The notes under the pieces are model-generated. The model saw nothing but the letters and a program-made list of their open reading frames with translations. It did no database searches and was not told where the DNA came from. Below, piece after piece: positions 8,940 through 17,289 of a stretch of DNA of 64,000 bases. A program made the position numbers and the translations under genes. Each line of letters opens with the position of its first letter. The stretch's first letter is position 1. The DNA lies in the NCBI RefSeq assembly GCF_000377665.1, contig NZ_KB898651.1:62001-126000 (forward strand), in the 5' to 3' direction. The stretch is from Vreelandella zhanjiangensis DSM 21076. Lineage in GTDB: Bacteria > Pseudomonadota > Gammaproteobacteria > Pseudomonadales > Halomonadaceae.

Positions 8940-10220
8940 TTATCTAAAAAGGCCAGGTAGCGTTAATGAAACTGCCGGGATGTAAGTCACCAGCATTAGC
9001 GCTACAAACAGCGCCAGGAAGAAAGGCCAGATGGTGCGGACTGCATGCTCAATTTTAATTTTCCCGATCACGCAGCCCACAAACAGGCACGCGCCTACCG
9101 GCGGGGTACATAATCCCAGCCCCAGATTCATCATCAAGATGATGCCGAACTGGATGGGGTCCATGCCAAACTGCATGGCGACCGGCAGGAAGATCGGCGT
9201 GCAGATCAGGATTAACGCCGCCATATCCATGATCATGCCCAATACCAGTAGAATCAGGTTAAGCATCAAAAAGATAACAACAGGCTTATCTGAAATCGTC
9301 ATTAGCCCGGTAGTCAGCATTTCAGGCACGTTATAGAGCGCCAACAGATAAGAGAAAGCCGACGCACAGCCCACCAAAATCATGACCAGTGATGTGGTTT
9401 TAACTGACTGAATAACCGCAGCCTTGAAGGATGACCACTTAAGCTCACGGTAGACAAGCCCGGTCACAATAATGGCGTAGATGGCGCCAAAGGCACCGGA
9501 CTCGGTTACCGTCAAGATGCCTGAAAGAACGCCGCCTACAATAATGACGGCCGTCATCAAGCCAGGCAGCGAGGCGACAAGACTAAATAGCAGGGCTTGC
9601 CAGCCGGGAAATGCCTCGCCTTTATAGCCACGTTTAACGGCCACAACATAAGCGGCCACGGCCAGGCTCAAGCACATTAGGATGCCGGGAACGATACCGG
9701 CGATAAACAGCTGGGTAACGGAAATACCGCCTCCCGCTGCTACAGCATAAAGAATCATGTTATGGCTGGGCGGGATGACTACACCGGCGACCGACGAAGT
9801 TACTGTGACGTTAACCGCGTAGTCCGCGTCATAGCCCTTCTCTTTCATCGCTGGGATAAGAATTGAACCCAGGGCAGACGTATCGGCTACCGCCGAGCCC
9901 GAGATGCCGCCAAACAGCATCGAAGAGCTAATATTGACCATCCCCAGCCCGCCGCGCATCCTTCCCACCATGGCGGAGGCTAAGCGAACAAGTCGGGTTG
10001 AAATTCCGCCGTGAAGCATCAGCTCACCGGCAAAAATGAAAAAGGGAATTGCTAGTAGCGAAAAAACGGAAATGCCGGATAAGATGCGTTGAAAGGCGAC
10101 AAACAGCGGCAACCCTTCATACATAAATGTAGCGACAGCGGCCAGCCCAACGGCAAAAGCGACCGGTGCACCTGCGACAAGGCCGAGAAAGAAAATTCCA
10201 AACAGTATCATCAGCCCCAT
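8940..10220 (-). CDS. dctM: TRAP transporter large membrane subunit DctM
   Basis: A 426-residue inner-membrane protein with about 12 spans, including the TRAP signature regions FFIFAGELMLHGGIS and PPSHNMILYA and the C-terminal LCTPPVGACLFVGC. It forms the sodium-coupled channel part of a tripartite importer with DctQ and the periplasmic DctP. The start follows the dctQ stop by only 3 bp, with AGAGGG as ribosome-binding site. By context it imports a uronate or aldarate for Gci/KdgD. Confidence 0.95.
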   Translation of the reverse strand: MGLMILFGIFFLGLVAGAPVAFAVGLAAVATFMYEGLPLFVAFQRILSGISVFSLLAIPFFIFAGELMLHGGISTRLVRLASAMVGRMRGGLGMVNISSSMLFGGISGSAVADTSALGSILIPAMKEKGYDADYAVNVTVTSSVAGVVIPPSHNMILYAVAAGGGISVTQLFIAGIVPGILMCLSLAVAAYVVAVKRGYKGEAFPGWQALLFSLVASLPGLMTAVIIVGGVLSGILTVTESGAFGAIYAIIVTGLVYRELKWSSFKAAVIQSVKTTSLVMILVGCASAFSYLLALYNVPEMLTTGLMTISDKPVVIFLMLNLILLVLGMIMDMAALILICTPIFLPVAMQFGMDPIQFGIILMMNLGLGLCTPPVGACLFVGCVIGKIKIEHAVRTIWPFFLALFVALMLVTYIPAVSLTLPGLFR

Positions 10221-10223
10221 GAC

Positions 10224-10760
10224 TTATGCCCTCTCAGCGTTTCGAGACAGTAATCGTTGCACTATATCCGCCCCTGCAAACAGCATGATCAGCACGCCAC
10301 AAATCACTAGTGGGGCTGCACGCCAGCTTTCAGAGAGACCAATCATCGGAATGGCCCTTTCCATGTTTGTCATGACCAGCTTCCAACCCTGAGCCGCCAT
10401 AAAACCACCAAATACAAGGATGAAAAGATCCGAGATGTGGTGTAGTAATCCGCGCAGAAAAGGAGGGAAACTCTCACGTACAAAGTCGATATTCAGATGG
10501 CTGTGATACCTGACGCCAGCAGCGGCGCCCAAGCAGGTGATATACACCACTAATACGAGGGAGGTTTGCTCTACCCAGGTTGGCGTGTTGTTAAGCACAT
10601 AACGCCCAAAGACCAGCCAACCAAAAGTAGCAATAAGAACGACCAGCATGATACCCGCTACAAGCACGCATAGTTCAGCCATGCCGTCTAACACGCGGTC
10701 TACAGAGCCTTCTCTTGTCGTGCTTTTTCTATTGGTGGGTGTTTCAATTTCTATACTCAC
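10224..10760 (-). CDS. dctQ: TRAP transporter small membrane subunit DctQ
   Basis: A 178-residue four-span membrane protein of the DctQ family (spans near 33-55, 70-90, 107-127 and 150-170), with the typical YVLNNTPTWVEQ and HSHLNIDFV elements. The start is a GTG at 10760, supported by AAGGAA eight bases upstream; the only nearby ATG is out of frame. It lies between dctP, from which it is separated by a strong hairpin, and dctM. Confidence 0.92.
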   Translation of the reverse strand: MSIEIETPTNRKSTTREGSVDRVLDGMAELCVLVAGIMLVVLIATFGWLVFGRYVLNNTPTWVEQTSLVLVVYITCLGAAAGVRYHSHLNIDFVRESFPPFLRGLLHHISDLFILVFGGFMAAQGWKLVMTNMERAIPMIGLSESWRAAPLVICGVLIMLFAGADIVQRLLSRNAERA

Positions 10761-10778
10761 GACACATTTCCTTTTAAT

Positions 10779-10805
10779 CTTTCGGCGGCATTAAGCCGCC
10801 GAAAG
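10779..10805 (-). terminator. Intercistronic stem-loop between dctP and dctQ
   Basis: A perfect 11-bp stem (CTTTCGGCGGC / GCCGCCGAAAG) with a 5-nt A/T loop lies in the 60-bp gap. On the transcribed strand it is followed by an A-rich, not U-rich, stretch, so it is more likely an mRNA-stabilising or partial attenuator loop than a full terminator. Such loops usually raise the binding-protein yield relative to the membrane subunits. Confidence 0.75.
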
Positions 10806-10820
10806 GAAGACATAAGAAAA

Positions 10821-11813
10821 TTATTGAGCGGCCCTGATTTCCTCGATTAGCTCACCCGTGCCCGGGTTATTGGCGATGAAGTTTTCATACATCGGCTCCA
10901 TCAATGCCTGAAAAGCCGCTTTATCTTCTACTTCATTAATTTCCACGCCATGATCCAGGATAATCTGACGGCTTTCCTGAGAGCTTTCGACCCATAGCTC
11001 TCGCTGCATGACGGAAGCATTCATTGCTTCTTCACGAATAATTTCCTGGTCTTCTTCGGATAACTTGTCCCAACTGGCTTTAGCAACACACAAGCACTCG
11101 GGAATAATCAAATGCTCGGTTAACGAGTAGTATTCTGCCGCTTCGTAGTGATTGCTGGATTCAAAGGAGGGATAGTTATTTTCAGCACCGTCCAGAACAC
11201 CGGTCGTTAAGCTCTGGTAGACCTCGCCATACGCCATTGGCGTCGCGTTGCCGCCAAGTGCTTCCATCATCTCGACATAAAGATCGTTATTCATGACCCG
11301 GATCTTTAAGCCTTGAACATCTTCAGGGGTATTAATCGGGTGCTTGGTGTTGTAAATGCTTCTGGCACCTGAATCGAACCAGGAAAGCACTACCAGACCT
11401 TTATCTTCCAACGCATCAGCAAAACGCTGGCCAATCTCGCCATCCATCACCGTATGCATATGATCTACATCGGTAAACAGGAAAGGCAGCGAGAAAACGT
11501 TCGTTTCCTTAACGATGGGTCCCATGGGGCCCATATTAAAGTTGGCGAAATCCAACGCGCCATTGCGGGTTTGCTCAATCGCGTCAGACTGATCACCCAA
11601 TACAGCATTATTGTAAACGCGCGGAGTAACACGTCCTTCTGTCTGCTCTTTGACTGCTTCGGCAAACGCTTCAAGCGCTACCGTATTGGGATAACCATCA
11701 GGATGGATATTCCAGCCACGCCAGTTATCGGCCTGGGCAGAGACAGCAGCAGCTACCAGCGATACACCCGTTAGGACAAACAGCGCTTGGCGACGGATAG
11801 TTTTTGTTTTCAT
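10821..11813 (-). CDS. dctP: TRAP transporter substrate-binding protein DctP
   Basis: A 330-residue periplasmic protein with a signal peptide ending near VSAQA. The DctP fold is shown by FAEAVKEQTEGRV, the GALDFANFNMGPM strand, KIRVMNNDLYVEMMEALGGNATPM, which includes the ligand-carboxylate Arg, and the GVLDGAENNYPSFES segment. These are features of the uronate/sugar-acid (DctP/SiaP) branch. GAGG lies upstream of a GTG-ATG pair; ATG at 11813 is chosen, GTG at 11816 being possible. Gene order kdgD-dctP-dctQ-dctM-gci points to a C6 sugar acid as ligand. Confidence 0.93.
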   Translation of the reverse strand: MKTKTIRRQALFVLTGVSLVAAAVSAQADNWRGWNIHPDGYPNTVALEAFAEAVKEQTEGRVTPRVYNNAVLGDQSDAIEQTRNGALDFANFNMGPMGPIVKETNVFSLPFLFTDVDHMHTVMDGEIGQRFADALEDKGLVVLSWFDSGARSIYNTKHPINTPEDVQGLKIRVMNNDLYVEMMEALGGNATPMAYGEVYQSLTTGVLDGAENNYPSFESSNHYEAAEYYSLTEHLIIPECLCVAKASWDKLSEEDQEIIREEAMNASVMQRELWVESSQESRQIILDHGVEINEVEDKAAFQALMEPMYENFIANNPGTGELIEEIRAAQ

Positions 11814-11855
11814 CACTTAAAACCTCTTATTATTACTTGTGGTTTTTTTCAGCTT

Positions 11856-12773
11856 TTAGAAAGAACGCGCTACACCTACCAGGCGCTCTAACTGCTGGCG
11901 TTGCTCTTGGGTTGGCATAGTCAATGGTGCACGAACGCTGCCTGCCGGGCGGCCGATAATATCCGCACCTTCTTTAATCAAACTAACTGCGTAACCAGCT
12001 TTTTGATCACGCAAATCGATAAATGGAATAAAGAAATCGTTCGTTATTTGTTTAACAACGTTTTTATCGCCTTTGCGAAGCGCTTTATAAAACGTAACCG
12101 CCATATCAGGTACAAAATTGAATACTGCAGACGAATAGGTGTTAACGCCAATTGATAGATACGCTTCTGCGAAAATCTCAGCCGTAGGCACACCACCCAC
12201 ATACACTAAGCGGTCACCGACTGTTTTAATGATTTTGTTGAGCGCCTGGATATCGCCCTTACCATCTTTTAGACCGATAAGGTTCGGACAGGCATCCGCG
12301 AGCGCTTGCACCGACTCGGCATTCAGAATGCCGTTACCACGGTTGTAGTAAATGACGTTGATATCAGTGGCATCACAAATTTGCCGTGCATACTCGACTA
12401 ACCCATCCTGCGGGCACTCTGTCAGGTACGGGGGCATCAACAAAATACCATCGGCACCGGCTTCAGAGGCAGCATCAGCGAAGGCCTTGCCCGCTTCAAC
12501 ACTTAATCCAGCGCTTGCGATTACCGGCAACTTACCGTCGACTACTTCCACCGCTACACGAACAATCTGGCGATACTCTTCAAGCGTCAAATTGAAAAAT
12601 TCGCCCGTGCCACCAGCGACAAACACGGCAGAAATATCGTGGCTGATAAACCACGCTAAGCGCTCGCGGTAGCTTTTTTCGTCAAATTTTCCGTTCTCAT
12701 CAAAATCGGTAATGGGAAATGACAGTAGTCCATCTCCAACTGCTTGTATTACTTCTTGTTTGGAAAATTTCAC
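11856..12773 (-). CDS. kdgD: 5-dehydro-4-deoxyglucarate dehydratase
   Basis: A member of the DHDPS/N-acetylneuraminate lyase barrel family, about 305 residues. It carries the GTGE motif (55-58), Tyr142/143 in IYYNRGNG, and the Schiff-base Lys169 in GLKDGKGD; GLLSFPITDFD is typical of KdgD. It decarboxylates and dehydrates 5-dehydro-4-deoxyglucarate to 2-oxoglutarate semialdehyde, following Gci in the oxidative galacturonate route. I choose the GTG at 12773, which has GAGGA at ideal spacing and starts where family members start; the ATG at 12797 is possible but has no visible ribosome-binding site. It heads the operon with the TRAP genes and gci. Confidence 0.92.
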   Translation of the reverse strand: MKFSKQEVIQAVGDGLLSFPITDFDENGKFDEKSYRERLAWFISHDISAVFVAGGTGEFFNLTLEEYRQIVRVAVEVVDGKLPVIASAGLSVEAGKAFADAASEAGADGILLMPPYLTECPQDGLVEYARQICDATDINVIYYNRGNGILNAESVQALADACPNLIGLKDGKGDIQALNKIIKTVGDRLVYVGGVPTAEIFAEAYLSIGVNTYSSAVFNFVPDMAVTFYKALRKGDKNVVKQITNDFFIPFIDLRDQKAGYAVSLIKEGADIIGRPAGSVRAPLTMPTQEQRQQLERLVGVARSF

Positions 12774-12842
12774 AGAAACGTCCTCATGCTTTCTCATCCA
12801 TGTTTAATTACATGGCGATAGGTCAAATCGTAGTAAACTAGC

Positions 12843-12866
12843 AATTTGTCATACATCATACAAATT
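12843..12866. promoter_or_regulatory. Inverted repeat upstream of kdgD, candidate operator
   Basis: Seven-bp arms AATTTGT (12843-12849) and ACAAATT (12860-12866) flank a core with two CATACA-like repeats, about 70 bp upstream of the kdgD start. The position suits regulation of the kdgD operon. The remainder of the gap up to 13065 is A+T-rich and shows no gene. Confidence 0.4.
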
Positions 12867-13065
12867 AGAAAATAATCAACACGCGCAACGCCTGCAAGTA
12901 AAAATCTTTAAGCTTCGACCAAAGTGCTAGCGTCTAAAATATATTTTAAAAACCCAGTAATTTTTTAAAGCAATAAAAACAATATTTTGCCCTAGAAGGT
13001 GCACCTTCATAGAGAACAATAGCCCCTAAGCAATTTTGCCGGAACCAACTTAATATCGGTAGGCA

Positions 13066-13827
13066 TCAAATATTGATGATTAAATCCGGCTTAAAAAGCG
13101 GTGAATTAAACTCATCCGGATATCCGCCAGGGTTGGCAATCACGTGCGTACCGGCATATATAAGATCCACCGGTTCATGAACATGACCGTGTATCCATAG
13201 ATCCATTTTGCCCATCAACTGCGGAAGATGAGAGGCAAAGGCTGGGGATAGCGCATCACCTAAATACTGATCAGGAATGCAGTGGTGAAGCGGCGCATGA
13301 TGACTGATCACTACCCTGGGGCCATCAAACGGCTTGGACAGCTCGCCTTCAAGCCAAGCGAGGGCTTCAGTGTGCAACTGCTGACTCGCTTGGGGTGTCA
13401 ACGTCGTGCCCGGTGAAGTTTGGATGATTCTAAAATCGGGCATGTAGCGCAGCGCTTTGGACTCGGTATGGGCTGGATTTTTCGTTGGATCACTGGCGTA
13501 AAGCGCAAAATCGGTCCATAGGGTCGTGCCATAAAAGCGTACGCCGTTGAGCGTGACGGCGCGGTTATCCAGCAGTTCGATATCAAGCCGCTTGGCCTCT
13601 TGCTTAAGCTCTTCACGCATCAGCGGCATACAGGTGCCATAGAACTCATGGTTCCCCGGCACAAACAGAATTGGCAGCGTGGGAAACTGCGCCCGTGCCC
13701 AGATTAAGCCTTCAGCTTTATGATGAATATCCCCCGCTAACATCACAACATCGGCCTTTACATCGGATAACGGGCGGCTGTCCGCAAAGTGCTCCAAGTG
13801 CAGGTCGGATAAAATACGCAGACGCAT
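13066..13827 (-). CDS. Calcineurin-like metallophosphoesterase
   Basis: A 253-residue cytoplasmic phosphoesterase. The metal-binding motifs come in order: SDLHLEH near the N-terminus, AGDIHH, PGNHEFYG, ISHHAPLHH and HGHVHE. The size and motifs fit the uncharacterised single-domain family found widely in proteobacteria. It lies 9 bp downstream of the alpha/beta-hydrolase gene on the same strand, so they are probably cotranscribed. The natural substrate cannot be read from sequence. Confidence 0.88.
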   Translation of the reverse strand: MRLRILSDLHLEHFADSRPLSDVKADVVMLAGDIHHKAEGLIWARAQFPTLPILFVPGNHEFYGTCMPLMREELKQEAKRLDIELLDNRAVTLNGVRFYGTTLWTDFALYASDPTKNPAHTESKALRYMPDFRIIQTSPGTTLTPQASQQLHTEALAWLEGELSKPFDGPRVVISHHAPLHHCIPDQYLGDALSPAFASHLPQLMGKMDLWIHGHVHEPVDLIYAGTHVIANPGGYPDEFNSPLFKPDLIINI

Positions 13828-13836
13828 CCAATCTCC

Positions 13837-14634
13837 TTAACGGGAAAGCTCTTCGATAAACGAGTCGATAAGCCTGATCACCTGCGCTTCATCTTCGCGG
13901 TGAGGGGTGTGGTGAAGGTTTTTAAGTATTTCGCAGTGCGCCGGGCCTTGGATATAACGAGCAATACGTTCCGGCTGGCGGTGCGAGCCATATTCATCTT
14001 TCTCGCCGTGCAATACCAATGTGGGGCAATGCACGCGTTCAAGCGCGGGTACCAATGACCAGTTGATAAAGTCTGGATGCAGCCACGTATTAACCCAGGC
14101 ATCTAGCACCCAGCGGGCTTTATGACCGTGATACTTCTCCAGCTTGGCGAACTGTTCTGGCGCTTTAAAAGCGGCTTTAGCCTGTTCGATACCAGAACGT
14201 GTACGCGCCTCGTTAGCCGATTGAGCAGCAATCGTAATCAGCCCCAGACACCGTGACGCATAAGCGCCAGCACAGTGAATGGCCATGCAGCCGCCCACGC
14301 TATGGCCCAATACAATAAAGCGGTCTATCGCAAGCGCTGCACATAAAGCGGCAAAATCAGTGCCGGGCTCATCGTCAATAAAGCTCAACGGTGGCGGCTC
14401 AAGACAGGCGCTTGATTGACCAAACCCAAGCCGGTCATAGGCGATAACGCGGAGCCGGGTCTTTTCGCATAGTGCTACAGGAAAACTGCGCCATAAGGCG
14501 GTACAGCCAAGGGAGTCGTGCAATAAAATAATTGGCGTATCAGAAACTCGCGCTAGGGGCTCCCAGCTACGTGTAAACAAGCGACCACCGGGCGAGTCCA
14601 CCCAGTGGTCGCGATAAGTGATTGATGAGGCCAT
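13837..14634 (-). CDS. Alpha/beta hydrolase
   Basis: A 265-residue cytoplasmic hydrolase with no signal peptide. Recognisable elements are the HDSLG oxyanion turn (about 39-43), nucleophile elbow GHSVGG (serine near 111), an acid in HGEKDEYG, and a late catalytic His in NLHHTPHRE. The small lipase-like fold resembles lactonases, haloperoxidases and BioH-like esterases. It is probably cotranscribed with the metallophosphoesterase gene that follows. Confidence 0.82.
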   Translation of the reverse strand: MASSITYRDHWVDSPGGRLFTRSWEPLARVSDTPIILLHDSLGCTALWRSFPVALCEKTRLRVIAYDRLGFGQSSACLEPPPLSFIDDEPGTDFAALCAALAIDRFIVLGHSVGGCMAIHCAGAYASRCLGLITIAAQSANEARTRSGIEQAKAAFKAPEQFAKLEKYHGHKARWVLDAWVNTWLHPDFINWSLVPALERVHCPTLVLHGEKDEYGSHRQPERIARYIQGPAHCEILKNLHHTPHREDEAQVIRLIDSFIEELSR

Positions 14635-14768
14635 GGTGTAACTCTATTGTTGTTAAGGCTTTTGTTTAAAATGTTTTAAAAGCTAGATGATGCACCTAAA
14701 ACAACATAGCACGCCAAAACTGTCCGCGAAATTCACCGCAACTGTTCACCAAAACAGCGCATGAGCAC

Positions 14769-16481
14769 TTAGCGTTTTAAGAAGTTGCTTTTTACCAAGT
14801 GCACGACGTCATCCATGCGTCCGCTCAATACGGCCTTGGCCGAATAAAGCGCGGTTGATGCTACCTGCCCGGCCTCCACCTTGGGCGGCATCACCAGCTC
14901 CATGGGGTTGACGGCAACGTCCAAAAGCGCGGGGCCTGGCTGTGCCAACCACTGACCGATAGCGGCGTCCAACTGATCTTCGTGCTCGACGCGCTGCCCC
15001 CAAAGTCCCATGGCCGTTGCGACCTCGCCAAAGTTAGGGTTTTCAAGCTCAGTATAAGCATCCAGCAACCCTTCCACTTTCTGCTCCAGCTCGACAAAAC
15101 TAAGCGAACGGTTGTTGTACACCACGATTTTGAGCGGAATACGACGCTGTACTAGCGTCAGCAGGTCGCCCATCAGCATACTTAACCCACCGTCACCGCA
15201 CATGGCAATTACCTGGCGGTTCGGGTAAGCCAGCTGCATGCCTAATGCCTGGGGATAAGCGTTGGCCATCGTCCCGTGCTGTAGGCTTGCCAGCGTGCGA
15301 CGCTGCCCAGACGCCAGAATGTGGCGCAACATCCACACGGTCACACTTCCCGTATCAGCCGTAAACAGCGCGTTATCAGCGGCCAAGCGATCAATTGCCA
15401 GCGTCAGCTCTTGCGGGTGAATAAGCGCATCGTCGCGGCTTTCATGCGCCGACTTCTCCAAGGATTTTGCATAATGCTTGCGGCATTTTTCCAGCCAGCG
15501 GGAATTGTCGTTTCTTTTAACCACTTGAGAGAGCGCTTCACAGGTATCACGTGCGCTACCCACAATACCAATATCCACCGGGTAACGTTTGCCAATCTGG
15601 GTGGGGTCGCTATCTACCTGAATAATCGTGGCGCTGTCGGGATAGAACTGCTTAAAAGCAAAACTGCAGCCTAGCATCAGCAAGGTATCGCACTCGGAAA
15701 CCGCGCGGTAACCCCCTTCAAGGCCATAAACGCCGGTCATGCCTACCTGGTAGGGGTTGTCGTACTCGATAAAATCTTTAGCGCGAGAGGTCCAGGCAAC
15801 AGGCGCCTGCAGCTTTTCAGCCAGCGCAATTACCTGTTCGCGCGCCTCACTACAGCCTGCACCGGCAAAAATCGTAATCTTGCCGCCCTTATTCAGCGCC
15901 TTAACTGCTGGCACAAACGCATTGGCACTCGGACGCAGCGAATAATCAAACCGATGCGTGCGGTAAGCAAGCTCACTTTCTGGGATTTTCGTCATGACAT
16001 CGCCGGGCACAATAATCACGGCAACGCCGCCTTTGGCGAGCGCTGCCTGTGCCGCCAGCGCGGTCATACGCCGAGCCTGCTCAGGAGAAGCGAGGGTTTC
16101 GCAAAACACGCTGTACTGCTTAAAAATCTGCACCTGATCCACTTCCTGAGGAAAGCTGCCTCCGGTTTCCTCTTGTGGCACTTGCGTGGCGATTAAAACA
16201 ACTGGGGCTCCGTTGCGATGGGCATCAAACAATCCGTTTACAAAATGAAGACTGCCAGGACCACAGGAACCGGCGCACAGGGCTAACTCCTGCGTTAAAT
16301 AGGCTTCACCACCTGCCGCAAAACCACCGACTTCTTCATGGCGTACCCCGATCCATTCGATCTCGCTTTGGCGTAGCGCATCGGTGAAGTGGTTAAGCGT
16401 ATCCCCCACTACCCCGTAGCAGCGCTTAGCTCCGGCATTTTGTAACGTATCAACCATTATTTCGGCAACATTGGCGCTCAT
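14769..16481 (-). CDS. poxB: Pyruvate dehydrogenase (quinone) / pyruvate oxidase
   Basis: A 570-residue thiamine-diphosphate enzyme close in length to E. coli PoxB (572). The N-terminal pyrimidine domain has GVVGDTLN and the catalytic-type Glu in RHEEVGGFAAG; a central FAD/DHS-like domain includes GAGCSEA; the C-terminal domain has the diphosphate motif GDGGLSMLMGD...VYNN. PoxB decarboxylates pyruvate to acetate and passes electrons to ubiquinone at the membrane. The open frame reaches 16616, but GGAG sits 7 bases before the ATG at 16481, and the family starts there. Confidence 0.92.
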   Translation of the reverse strand: MSANVAEIMVDTLQNAGAKRCYGVVGDTLNHFTDALRQSEIEWIGVRHEEVGGFAAGGEAYLTQELALCAGSCGPGSLHFVNGLFDAHRNGAPVVLIATQVPQEETGGSFPQEVDQVQIFKQYSVFCETLASPEQARRMTALAAQAALAKGGVAVIIVPGDVMTKIPESELAYRTHRFDYSLRPSANAFVPAVKALNKGGKITIFAGAGCSEAREQVIALAEKLQAPVAWTSRAKDFIEYDNPYQVGMTGVYGLEGGYRAVSECDTLLMLGCSFAFKQFYPDSATIIQVDSDPTQIGKRYPVDIGIVGSARDTCEALSQVVKRNDNSRWLEKCRKHYAKSLEKSAHESRDDALIHPQELTLAIDRLAADNALFTADTGSVTVWMLRHILASGQRRTLASLQHGTMANAYPQALGMQLAYPNRQVIAMCGDGGLSMLMGDLLTLVQRRIPLKIVVYNNRSLSFVELEQKVEGLLDAYTELENPNFGEVATAMGLWGQRVEHEDQLDAAIGQWLAQPGPALLDVAVNPMELVMPPKVEAGQVASTALYSAKAVLSGRMDDVVHLVKSNFLKR

Positions 16482-16668
16482 GACGCGACTCCATTCGCAG
16501 AGATAAAAAGGTTTCTCGCTTACAAAGCCTAGCGGGTGAAATACCTTTTTGCCGCCTTTGCTCCTTTTACGTATGCGCAACGTCGCTAAGACCGATCTTT
16601 TAGACACATGCTGCATCGCAGCAAATAACCACTATACTTTACAGGGTGCCCTATCAGGAGATTACATA

Positions 16669-16782
16669 ATGGCCTTACCTCTATGTCTTACTGCCTACGA
16701 TGGTGATGTTTTGTGTTTCTGGAGGCTTCAAGCGTTATGGCAGCGAGCCGCTATGGATGCATTGAAGGAATATCTAGGCTAA
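16669..16782 (+). CDS. Putative microprotein, 37 residues (paralogue of the one at 17067)
   Basis: A short gene with AGGAG eight bases before the ATG, a -10-like TATACT about 30 bp upstream, and a rho-independent terminator 34 bp after the stop. Its C-terminal half, with ALWQRAAMDALKEYL, matches the C-terminal half of the next small gene (ALKQRAAFEAIAAYM) in the pattern W-x3-4-ALxQRAAxxA[LI]xxY. The helix-like, charged segment is unlike any family I recognise. That two neighbouring short frames share this pattern and each have expression signals is the main argument that they are genes. Confidence 0.55.
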   Translation: MALPLCLTAYDGDVLCFWRLQALWQRAAMDALKEYLG

Positions 16783-16815
16783 ATATCTGGTTTTAAAAGC
16801 AGTGTGTAAAAAAAT

Positions 16816-16856
16816 AATCAAGGGAGCTAAAGGGTTTTATGGCTTCCTTGATTTTT
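16816..16856 (+). terminator. Rho-independent terminator of first microprotein gene
   Basis: A 12-bp stem (AATCAAGGGAGC paired with GCTTCCTTGATT, one G-T wobble) with a 14-nt loop, followed by Ts. An A-run upstream of the stem suggests it may work in both directions. Confidence 0.8.
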
Positions 16857-16880
16857 ATGAAAAGCTTTTTCATTCAACGA

Positions 16881-16920
16881 TGTAAGCAATTGCCGACTAA
16901 TTTTGTAAGCAATAGCTTAC
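16881..16920. promoter_or_regulatory. Direct repeat and small palindrome upstream of second microprotein
   Basis: TGTAAGCAAT occurs at 16881-16890 and again at 16904-16913, 23 bp apart (about two helical turns). The second copy is part of a GTAAGC-AATA-GCTTAC palindrome (16905-16920). The spacing on one face of the helix and the position upstream of the gene at 17067 suggest a regulator-binding region. Confidence 0.35.
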
Positions 16921-17066
16921 ATGGCATCGCATTTTACCTACACCTTTTGGCCTATCCTTGGGCTTAAAAAACGCCTACCATCTAGCTTCGCCAGCCTATG
17001 CTGCGACGCACAAAAGAAATCTTAAAATAAGAATATTGGATAAACTACTCGAAAGGAGTGCATGCC

Positions 17067-17189
17067 ATGCAACACTCAGCAGCTCAATTTCCGGCAACAA
17101 GCGCCGACATCATGGAAGTATGGGCGCAACGTGCTCTAAAGCAGCGTGCGGCGTTTGAGGCCATCGCAGCCTATATGTGCCAGCGATAA
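17067..17189 (+). CDS. Putative microprotein, 40 residues (paralogue of the one at 16669)
   Basis: A 40-residue frame preceded by AAAGGAG at good spacing and followed by a strong terminator. The second half, from VWAQRALKQRAAFEAI onward, is predicted as an amphipathic, mostly helical segment and shares the W-x-ALxQRAAxxA[IL]xxY pattern with the product of 16669-16782. There is no signal peptide or metal motif. An alternative ATG at 17062 in another frame gives a 25-codon peptide without similarity. Function unknown. Confidence 0.6.
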   Translation: MQHSAAQFPATSADIMEVWAQRALKQRAAFEAIAAYMCQR

Positions 17190-17225
17190 GTGCTTCACTG
17201 TTACTTGTACTCGTTTGCCTAAAGC

Positions 17226-17257
17226 TAACGCCTCACATGTTGAGGCGTTATTATTTT
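17226..17257 (+). terminator. Rho-independent terminator of second microprotein gene
   Basis: A perfect 10-bp stem (TAACGCCTCA / TGAGGCGTTA) with a 5-nt loop, followed by TTATTTT, 36 bp after the stop codon. Confidence 0.88.
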
Positions 17258-17289
17258 GATGCTGTTAGTCAAAGCACGTCCGGTAACCG

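Noticed and set aside
10779..10805. Reading the dctP-dctQ hairpin as a full terminator
   Set aside because: The minus-strand sequence after the stem is A-rich, not U-rich, and dctQ and dctM need transcripts from upstream; it is listed as an intercistronic loop instead.
16482..16616. N-terminal extension of PoxB
   Set aside because: The added 45 residues are basic and unlike the family; the internal ATG has a better ribosome-binding site and the E. coli-like length.
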